This document shows, piece by piece, positions 33,144 to 38,287 of a stretch of DNA of 38,287 bases. How positions within the stretch are numbered: the stretch's first letter is position 1; each line of letters begins with the position of its first letter. The notes below the pieces were generated by a model. It was not told the origin of the DNA, made no database searches, and saw only the letters and a program-made list of their open reading frames with translations. Both the position numbers and the translations under genes were made by a program. Source of the DNA: Desulfobacterales bacterium (GTDB taxonomy: Bacteria > Desulfobacterota > DSM-4660 > Desulfatiglandales > Desulfatiglandaceae); assembly GCA_022013615.1 (NCBI GenBank), contig JAKLQB010000450.1:1-38287 (forward strand). The letters run 5' to 3'.

Positions 33144-34928
33144 CTAAAACGCTTCTTTAGGCATTTCTATGATCTCCCGTCCTTCTCTGCCACAGGTATC
33201 CAGTCGGGCCATGGTCAAAGGCAAAGTGACTCCAGTATAGTATGTGGCCTGAAGGACCTTCCCCATGTAATATTCGTTTATTTTGCCTTCGTCTATAGCC
33301 CGCCGGGCGATCAGGGCAATGTCCAAAAGACGCCAAGCCATGGTTACATCCCCGAAGCACATGAGTGCCGGATAGGTATAGGAGGCCCACTGGAGTGGGT
33401 CCGATTTAGATTGGGCCGCCATCTTTTGGGCAACCTCACCCAATCTTAGTGCAGCTTTTGAAAGCAATTGAATTTCACTCCCCAGGGCAGGATGACTCTC
33501 GTTCTTTTTGCAAAAGCCCTCCAGTTCGGTCATATAAGCTTTAAAAGGGGCACCCTCATTGATCCGCATCTTTCTGCCCATCAGATCAAGGGACTGAATC
33601 CCATTTGTTCCCTCATAGAGAGACATAATCTTGGCATCTCTCAGATACTGTTCCAGGTGGTATTCTTTGCAGAATCCATATCCACCCAGGCACTGGATGG
33701 CTACCTCACAGACCCTAAAACCCATATCAGAACAATGGGCCTTTATGATCGGTGTCATAAAATCAAGAAGGGCCTGGTAGTGTGTCTTCTTCTCCCCTTC
33801 AGACATCTCAATGGCCAGTTCCGACCAAAAGGCACCCGTATAGATCATGGAGCGCATACCATCCACCATGGCCTTCATCCACAAAAGCATCCGCCGGACA
33901 TCAGGATGGTCAATGATGGGAACGTATCCCGGCTTTCTGCGAGCGACATCCGTGCCCTGAATGCGTTCTTTGGTATAATCCAGTGCGTTATGATAGGCTG
34001 TGCTTGCCAGGGCCATGCCGCTCACACCGGTGTTTATACGTGCGGCATTCATCATTTGAAACATATGGGCCAGCCCCTTGTTTTCCTCTCCACACAGGTA
34101 GCCGATACAGCCGTCAGTCTCACCGAAATTGAGGAGGCAAGTGGGTGAGGCATGAAGACCCAGCTTCTTTTCGACGCCCCCACATACGACATCATTTGAT
34201 TCCCCAAGAGAACCGTCAGGATTGACCCTGATCTTTGGAACGACAAAAAGAGATATTCCTCTGACACCTTCCGGCGCTCCTTCAATTCGCGCCAATAGCA
34301 GATGTATGATGTTTTCGGTCAAGTCGTGGTCTCCCCAAGAAATAAATATTTTGGTGCCCTTGATCTTGAAATGATCTCCATCACGTATGGCCATGGTTCG
34401 CGTGTCAGCCAGGTTAGATCCTGCATTGGGCTCGGTCAGGCACATGGTTCCGGCCCATTGGCCTCCAAACATCTGTGGCACAAACCGCTCTTTTAATTCA
34501 TCGGTCCCGAAACTCTCGATCAAATGTGCCGCGCCATGGGTTAGGCTGGGCGCCATATTAAAGGATTGGGCTGCCCCATACATCAGATCATTGATGACGA
34601 TTCGCATCATATGGGGGAACCCCTGCCCTCCATATTCCGGATCACGTGCCGCAGCGGTCCAACCATTTTCTCCATAGAGCTTAAACACCTCCCGAAACTC
34701 AGGCGCGCACCGAACTTTTCCGTTTTCAAAAACTACCCCCCATTCCTCCCCAATTTCCTGGAGGGGGTCCATTTCCTGCTTTGCAAACTTGACTGCCTCG
34801 GTGACCAACATATCCAAGGTCTCCTCGTCGAGCTCGCGATATCGTTCAAGCTCGCAAAGGCTCCCATAATTTAATTGATCCTTTAGGATAAAAAAAATAT
34901 CCCTTTCGTTTACTTTGAAATGTGCCAT
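33144..34928 (-). CDS. Acyl-CoA dehydrogenase, large form with C-terminal extension
   Basis: This flavoprotein oxidises an acyl-CoA to the 2-enoyl-CoA. The 594-residue length marks the long subgroup with an extra C-terminal helical domain, as opposed to the ~380-residue form. FAD-site motif MCLTEPNAGSNLADTRTMA is at 162-180, KIFISWGDHD near 193-202, and the catalytic base is Glu439 in LYEGTNGIQ. The C-terminal domain (about 470-594) resembles that of fatty-acyl and aryl dehydrogenases in anaerobes. An AAGGAGA ribosome site lies about 13 bases from the ATG, a little far. It precedes the DUF362 gene on the same strand. It likely performs the first oxidation of the acid activated upstream. Confidence 0.94.
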   Translation of the reverse strand: MAHFKVNERDIFFILKDQLNYGSLCELERYRELDEETLDMLVTEAVKFAKQEMDPLQEIGEEWGVVFENGKVRCAPEFREVFKLYGENGWTAAARDPEYGGQGFPHMMRIVINDLMYGAAQSFNMAPSLTHGAAHLIESFGTDELKERFVPQMFGGQWAGTMCLTEPNAGSNLADTRTMAIRDGDHFKIKGTKIFISWGDHDLTENIIHLLLARIEGAPEGVRGISLFVVPKIRVNPDGSLGESNDVVCGGVEKKLGLHASPTCLLNFGETDGCIGYLCGEENKGLAHMFQMMNAARINTGVSGMALASTAYHNALDYTKERIQGTDVARRKPGYVPIIDHPDVRRMLLWMKAMVDGMRSMIYTGAFWSELAIEMSEGEKKTHYQALLDFMTPIIKAHCSDMGFRVCEVAIQCLGGYGFCKEYHLEQYLRDAKIMSLYEGTNGIQSLDLMGRKMRINEGAPFKAYMTELEGFCKKNESHPALGSEIQLLSKAALRLGEVAQKMAAQSKSDPLQWASYTYPALMCFGDVTMAWRLLDIALIARRAIDEGKINEYYMGKVLQATYYTGVTLPLTMARLDTCGREGREIIEMPKEAF

Positions 34929-35109
34929 GATGTTGTCTTGTCTCCTTTTCTCATCTTTTTTGGTTTGGTATCGTTTAAAAGTGATTGCATTAGATAGTGT
35001 GGAAAAAAACCACCGTAAGTTAGACTATAGGCTCTGAGTCTAAGACTTCAAACGTAAGGCCAAGGACATGGGGAAATAGTAATGAAAAAGGACAAATTCT
35101 GAACGGAAA

Positions 35110-35334
35110 TCAGTCTTTGGTTAGCTCCCTCGCAATCACCAAGCGCTGGATTTCGCTGGTACCCTCGTATATACGGTAGAGTCGAAGATCCCGATAAAAT
35201 CGTTCAACTGGGAAATCTTTCATGTAACCCATGCCGCCAAAGATCTGGACAGCCCTGTCAGCAACCCGGCACGCCATTTCCGTGCAGAAAAGCTTGGTCA
35301 TGGAGGCTTCTTTGCTATTAGCCGTTACAGCGAT
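35110..35334 (-). pseudogene. C-terminal remnant of an acyl-CoA dehydrogenase
   Basis: Only the last ~75 residues of a normal ~380-residue acyl-CoA dehydrogenase remain. The frame carries [40 protein letters not shown] and the catalytic motif YEGTSEIQR, ending LTKD, all as in family members. Homology runs upstream of the first ATG (35301) to a TGA at 35335-35337, so the N-terminal part was lost by deletion, not by a late start. It sits next to a pirin fragment in the same frame, across that TGA. It is non-functional as an enzyme. Confidence 0.85.
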
Positions 35335-35457
35335 TCATGAACAATAGTCAACAGTGTTTGAGAAACGTTCCACGTTTACGTTCTTCAAATGCACCCCGGC
35401 ACCCTCGAGAGTTGGTTTGCTCTTCAGTATTTTCTTTATTCTTCTGACAGTAATCAT
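35335..35457 (-). pseudogene. N-terminal remnant of a pirin-family gene
   Basis: A 40-aa frame (MITVRRIKKILKSKPTLEGA then GVHLKNVN) resembles the first ~27 residues of pirin-family cupins. It has a plausible start with AAGG 5-8 bases before. After about residue 27 the match fails, and it ends at the TGA that also bounds the acyl-CoA-dehydrogenase remnant. The join suggests one deletion fused two unrelated genes. The pirin identity is from recognition only. Confidence 0.5.
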
Positions 35458-35556
35458 TGTTACCTTCCGATTTGACCAGGACTTCCCTGAAGCCGGCTAA
35501 TGGAACTGATGGGCATGAAATGCACCAGCATTTTCACATCCCCCTCCAGTGACATG

Positions 35557-35862
35557 TTATGCTTCCTGTAGCACCTTGACAGAGACGTCCTCGACTATAT
35601 CCTTGACCTTTTCCTTGTATGCCAGCATATGAGGTGCATTAAGATGATCATAGAAGGCTTCCAGGCTTTCCCATTTCTCAATAATCGTGACAACATTTTC
35701 GTCCAGACTCTGGGGTGGCAAGTCAGCGTCAATATCTACAGTCGGGAAATACTCGATACACCCCCTCTCTTCTCTAACACTGGGTACATTGGACTTAAAT
35801 ATTTCAAGAAAATAGGAAAGCTTTCCTGCCTTCACACGTATCGATACAATTACATTAATCAT
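35557..35862 (-). CDS. Antibiotic biosynthesis monooxygenase (ABM) domain protein
   Basis: This is a small dimeric alpha-beta ferredoxin-like fold protein, of the type that includes quinol/heme monooxygenases and many of unknown role. Family marks: NVIVSIRVKAGK at the start, EERGCIEYFP in the middle, and EKWESLEAFYDHLNAPHMLAYKEKV near the end, with a His in the NAPHM motif. I start it at ATG 35862 because GGAGAGG lies just upstream; a start 4 codons earlier (35874) is less likely. Length about 101 is normal. It lies between the remnants and the GMP-synthase-like gene on the same strand. Its role is unknown. Confidence 0.85.
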   Translation of the reverse strand: MINVIVSIRVKAGKLSYFLEIFKSNVPSVREERGCIEYFPTVDIDADLPPQSLDENVVTIIEKWESLEAFYDHLNAPHMLAYKEKVKDIVEDVSVKVLQEA

Positions 35863-35884
35863 AGTCCTCTCCATTCAATTGTCA

Positions 35885-36847
35885 TTAGATCGCCTCGATC
35901 GTTGAGGGGGGCTTCGGCGAAATGTTGTACGTGACGCTGACGATGCCAGACACCTCGCGGATAATCTCGCTGGCAAGCTTCTCAAGGATTTCGAAAGAGA
36001 GTCGCGTCGGTGTTGCGGTTCGCGCGTCGACGCTTTCCCAGCAGCGCACCTCGATTTGCTGTCCGAAATCGCGCTTGCCGTCACGCATGCCGGTTACGCG
36101 ATCTTCATGAAGGATCGCCATGTACTGGAATGCACCGGTGCCCTCGAGCAACCGCTCTACAACTACGGTTGCCTTGCGGACCGTTTCGATGCGCTCCGAG
36201 GTCACTTTGCCTATCACGCGTGCTGCGAGCGCAGGCCCCGGGAACGGGATGCGCTCGAATAGATCGGACGGAAGCCCGAGTGCCTTGCCTGTCTTTCTAA
36301 CGCCATCCTTGCGCAGCTGAATGAGCGGCTCGATGATGCGGTAGCCGAAAGCCTCCTGCGGATCGATCCCTAACTGCTCGAAGACATTGTGCTGTCGCTT
36401 GATCCCTGCAACGGTCTCGTCGACATCGGTCAGGATAGTTCCCTGGAGAAGGTATTTAGCTCCGCTTTCCTTGACAATGCGTCCGAATACGTTTCGGTAG
36501 AATGTCTGTGTAATGGCCTCGCGCTTTTCTTCCGGGTCCGTGATTCCCTTGAGCGCTGTGAAGAACTCTTTGCGTGCATCGACTACTTCGACCGTGACGT
36601 CGAGGTTTCGGAAAAAACCCACAACCTGTTCGGACTCTCCTTCGCGCATGAGGCCGTTTTCGATGAACAGGGTCTTAAGGCGCTTCCCCAGGGCTCTATG
36701 CCCGAGCATCGTGACCGTAGACGAATCAACGCCTCCCGAGAGGGCGTTGATGGCCATTCCATCCCCAACGGCGTCCCTGATCTCTTTGACCTTCTCATTA
36801 ATGAAGCGATCGGTGTTAAGCTCCTGTGCCGTGATCTCCTTAGTCAT
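35885..36847 (-). CDS. Stand-alone GMP synthase ATP-pyrophosphatase domain
   Basis: This subunit adenylates XMP and replaces it with ammonia to make GMP. The P-loop SGGVDSS is at 37-43, with downstream motifs GTILTDVDETVAGIK-like segments near 145-160, RIIEPLIQLRKD near 188-199 and a C-terminal NISPKPPSTIEAI. The N-terminal glutaminase domain of usual bacterial GuaA (~520 aa) is missing; the 320-aa length equals the archaeal two-gene type, so it would need a separate glutaminase or free ammonia. It has its own GGAGG site. GC content is about 67% in a 60-base sample versus 32% in the toxin gene beside it, which suggests transfer. The end deviates from the usual YDITSKPP. Confidence 0.85.
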   Translation of the reverse strand: MTKEITAQELNTDRFINEKVKEIRDAVGDGMAINALSGGVDSSTVTMLGHRALGKRLKTLFIENGLMREGESEQVVGFFRNLDVTVEVVDARKEFFTALKGITDPEEKREAITQTFYRNVFGRIVKESGAKYLLQGTILTDVDETVAGIKRQHNVFEQLGIDPQEAFGYRIIEPLIQLRKDGVRKTGKALGLPSDLFERIPFPGPALAARVIGKVTSERIETVRKATVVVERLLEGTGAFQYMAILHEDRVTGMRDGKRDFGQQIEVRCWESVDARTATPTRLSFEILEKLASEIIREVSGIVSVTYNISPKPPSTIEAI

Positions 36848-36862
36848 ATGTCAACCTCCTTT

Positions 36863-37144
36863 TCATCTACTTTTCAAATAGCTTTTCAGGTCTCTATAGT
36901 AGTTTTCATGGGGACCAATCATGATTAATTCAAGGTTCTCTTTGGAAAAGCGATAAGAAAGCAGATATTGTGTATGTTTTATTTTAAATTTTTGAACATA
37001 TATCCCTCGAAGGTCGCCTTTTTTTTCCGAACCAATGGCAGGATTGTCAGTGATTTTTAAAATCTGCTTGTCGAGCGACTTTTTTTCTTGTTTGGTGAAT
37101 TTTTTCACCTTTCTTTCAAATTGCCGTGACTGTAAAATTTTCAT
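36863..37144 (-). CDS. RelE/ParE-family toxin
   Basis: This is a small basic protein typical of type II toxins that cleave mRNA or poison gyrase. Length 93, very rich in lysine and arginine, with the RelE-like layout: helix QSRQFERKVKKFTKQEKKSLDKQI (6-29), LRGIYVQKFKIKHTQYLLSYRFSKE (45-69) and ELIMIGPHENYYRDLKSYL at the end. It follows the antitoxin gene by 5 bases in the same operon. It may also be co-transcribed with the GMP-synthase-like gene, which starts 15 bases downstream. The exact target cannot be told. Confidence 0.8.
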   Translation of the reverse strand: MKILQSRQFERKVKKFTKQEKKSLDKQILKITDNPAIGSEKKGDLRGIYVQKFKIKHTQYLLSYRFSKENLELIMIGPHENYYRDLKSYLKSR

Positions 37145-37149
37145 TGCGG

Positions 37150-37368
37150 TTATCCGAATTTGTATTCTGATGATTCACCTTGTTCAAGCTCAACAAGACC
37201 AATAAGGATGTCCTTGATTAGGCTATAAGTCAAATCAGGGTTTTCTTCAGCGCATTTGCCAATTTTTGCCCAATGTTCAATTTGGCCAGTTAAAGATCGT
37301 TGATCAATTTTGCTAAATATCCTTGCTTCCCGTACCAACTCGTCGGAAACTCTTACTGCGGTTGTCAT
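37150..37368 (-). CDS. ParD-like antitoxin
   Basis: This is the antitoxin partner of the RelE-like toxin. The N-terminus TTAVRVSDELVREARIFSKIDQRSLTGQIEHWAKIGKC matches the ParD-like family, whose members carry a ribbon-helix-helix and bind their own promoter. Length 72 is typical. AGGAGGT precedes the ATG at good spacing. Antitoxin first, toxin second, with a 5-base gap, is the standard order and supports the pair. The C-terminal acidic tail (LVELEQGESSEYKFG) would cover the toxin. Confidence 0.82.
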   Translation of the reverse strand: MTTAVRVSDELVREARIFSKIDQRSLTGQIEHWAKIGKCAEENPDLTYSLIKDILIGLVELEQGESSEYKFG

Positions 37369-37383
37369 TATAATTACCTCCTA

Positions 37384-37740
37384 TCAGGATGTTTCACACA
37401 GCGCTACCATATAAAATAGCAATGCGCAACACTTTATTGCTTTTATACAACATAATTGATTTCGTTGATTATCAATCTTTTTCTCAAGAATACGAGTGAG
37501 TCTTTTAAATAGTCTATCAAGTTTTTCCCTGATTTTCTTATCCTCTGTATGATTCGCCTCTGCGGCTATAAATCCGATTAATTCATCAAGATGATAAGTC
37601 GAATATTTTACAATCAGGTGCTTTCCTTTGATCTCCGCAATTTGTAGCCTTTTTGTTAGATCTGGCCCTGTAAAAGTGTGATCAATTATCAAATCTCTTT
37701 CTTGAAGAGTAAATTTGATTTCAATTTCATTCATTTTCAT
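37384..37740 (-). CDS. Hypothetical protein, 118 aa, with hydrophobic Cys-rich tail
   Basis: I do not recognise a named family. The first ~90 residues are soluble and helical, with FTLQERDLIIDHTFTGPDLTKRL (10-32) and a charged helix KKIREKLDRLFKRLTRILEKK (73-93). The last ~25 residues change character to a hydrophobic, Cys-rich stretch (LCCIKAIKCCALLFYMVALC), which may be a readthrough of an eroded 3' end. It starts at ATG 37740 or at Met3, with only a weak ribosome site. It lies directly upstream of the toxin-antitoxin pair on the same strand, 15 bases away, and may be an unrelated accessory gene. Confidence 0.55.
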   Translation of the reverse strand: MKMNEIEIKFTLQERDLIIDHTFTGPDLTKRLQIAEIKGKHLIVKYSTYHLDELIGFIAAEANHTEDKKIREKLDRLFKRLTRILEKKIDNQRNQLCCIKAIKCCALLFYMVALCETS

Positions 37741-37833
37741 TTTCCATTGCAGATAACCCGACGGACATTACCTGGACCAAAAGCCGTCAGACTTTAGGGA
37801 TCTGGTGTATGCCCTGGGATGTCTCCTTATAAT

Positions 37834-37899
37834 CTACCTTTGATTGCGCAGCCTCTCTGCAACAGCTGGGCCTGTACATTCATCAACGAGGAATCGCAT
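37834..37899 (-). pseudogene. Remnant of a DUF5615 PIN-like toxin
   Basis: A 21-codon frame, MRFLVDECTGPAVAERLRNQR then TAG, is the conserved start of DUF5615 (Mut7-C/VapC-like) toxins, with the acidic DE pair that binds metal. The remaining ~90 residues are lost. Its ATG overlaps the stop of the DUF433 remnant (TAATG), the usual coupling of these pairs. Confidence 0.65.
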
Positions 37900-38021
37900 T
37901 AGGAATACTCCACCATCAGCGGCATAAATTTAGTGTTCTTGAGGGACTTGGTGGCGAAAAGGAAGCAAGCATGTATGTCTTCAATGTTGAGGCCTTTGTA
38001 TTCTATGAATATTGATAACTT
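37899..38021 (-). pseudogene. C-terminal remnant of a DUF433 antitoxin
   Basis: The frame EYKGLNIEDIHACFLFATKS then LKNTKFMPLMVEYS matches the end of DUF433 antitoxins (a short acidic helix then a ...PLxVE tail). A TGA lies at 38022-38024, six codons before the clear similarity begins, so the N-terminal part was lost. It is coupled by TAATG to the DUF5615 remnant, so a DUF433/DUF5615 pair decayed here. Confidence 0.55.
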
Positions 38022-38170
38022 TCATATTCTTCCTATGTCGTTGCGGTGAGGGGCCGGGCGGTTTATTTTCAAGACAGCCTTTTGAAGGAAGGCCCGAAAG
38101 TCGAATGAAGCCAGCGACCGCTATTTATAGCCCGGTCCTCTCAACTGCATGGTTATTTGTGGGGTTTGGC

Positions 38171-38287
38171 CTATTGACTTAATTTAGTACTGACAACGCG
38201 ATTGAGGCTGATTCCTGATTCGGCTGCTCGGATTGCAAGATTGCGATGGACATCAGGAGGAACTCTAACCATAAATTTACCGCTATA
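38171..38287 (-). CDS. HicB-like antitoxin, 3' end only (runs off window)
   Basis: The last 38 codons of a gene entering from the right edge read YSGKFMVRVPPDVHRNLAIR then AAESGISLNRVVSTKLSQ and stop. This matches the C-terminal ribbon-helix-helix of HicB-family antitoxins (SGKFxVRVPxxLHxxL..A.xxGxSLNxxV). The rest of the gene, and any HicA partner, lie outside the window. Confidence 0.75.
   Translation of the reverse strand, partial: YSGKFMVRVPPDVHRNLAIRAAESGISLNRVVSTKLSQ

Noticed and set aside
33468..34148. Plus-strand open frame of 226 codons
   Set aside because: Entirely antisense to the acyl-CoA dehydrogenase, without motif or ribosome site.
36389..36928. Plus-strand open frame of 179 codons over the GMP-synthase gene
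   Set aside because: GC-rich coding DNA opens antisense frames by chance; the minus-strand protein has all family motifs.
1..38287. CRISPR array, tRNA, rRNA or transposase
   Set aside because: No regularly spaced direct repeats, no cloverleaf or rRNA-like segments and no transposase motifs were found by reading both strands; short tRNA-like folds could still be missed without a tool.

Overview
The window reads as a chromosomal segment of an anaerobic, probably sulfate-reducing or syntrophic, member of the Desulfobacterota (former Deltaproteobacteria). This is an inference from gene content: TRAP importers, several acyl-CoA ligases and beta-oxidation enzymes, an indolepyruvate:ferredoxin-oxidoreductase pair, an FrhB-like iron-sulfur flavoprotein, a 4-hydroxybutyryl-CoA-dehydratase-like enzyme and a BKACE enzyme. 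No rRNA, tRNA, CRISPR array or insertion-sequence transposase was seen.

Layout. (1) 1-4417: the end of an MFS transporter, a convergent 73-aa lipoprotein, and a + strand trio of lipoprotein genes that includes an M48 metalloprotease with a TPR tail. (2) 4664-12714, + strand: a catabolic run of FAA-family hydrolase, acyl-CoA ligase, TAXI-type TRAP importer (binding protein, DUF1850 protein, fused permease), 3-hydroxyacyl-CoA dehydrogenase and zinc alcohol dehydrogenase. It looks like import, CoA activation and oxidation of an organic acid. (3) 12940-19611, - strand: thiolase, DUF1847 protein, IorB, IorA, FrhB-like protein and an internally deleted D-2-hydroxyacid dehydrogenase. (4) 19727-22774, - strand: a second TRAP importer, of DctPQM type, with GC-rich permease genes. 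(5) 22982-30212, - strand: TetR regulator, acyl-CoA ligase, BKACE, 4-hydroxybutyryl-CoA-dehydratase-like enzyme, MaoC hydratase, 3-hydroxybutyryl-CoA dehydrogenase and crotonase. This is a coherent CoA-thioester pathway and the most interesting metabolic unit here. A divergent SDR gene lies across a 600-bp regulatory gap. (6) 31740-34928, - strand: DUF362 protein and a large acyl-CoA dehydrogenase. (7) 35110-38287, - strand: an accessory, decaying zone with acyl-CoA-dehydrogenase and pirin remnants, an ABM-domain protein, a GC-rich stand-alone GMP-synthase ATP-pyrophosphatase gene, an intact ParD-like/RelE toxin-antitoxin pair, a hypothetical protein, remnants of a DUF433/DUF5615 toxin-antitoxin pair and the 3' end of a HicB-like gene.

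How the genes may work together: each transporter sits with an acyl-CoA ligase and beta-oxidation enzymes, so the window looks like two or three modules feeding acids into acetyl-CoA. The AbfD-like dehydratase, crotonase or MaoC, Hbd and thiolase could take 4-hydroxybutyryl-CoA to acetyl-CoA. BKACE would add cleavage of a beta-keto acid. IorAB plus the FrhB-like protein could handle ferredoxin-linked electrons from aryl-pyruvates. Substrates are not determined by the sequence.
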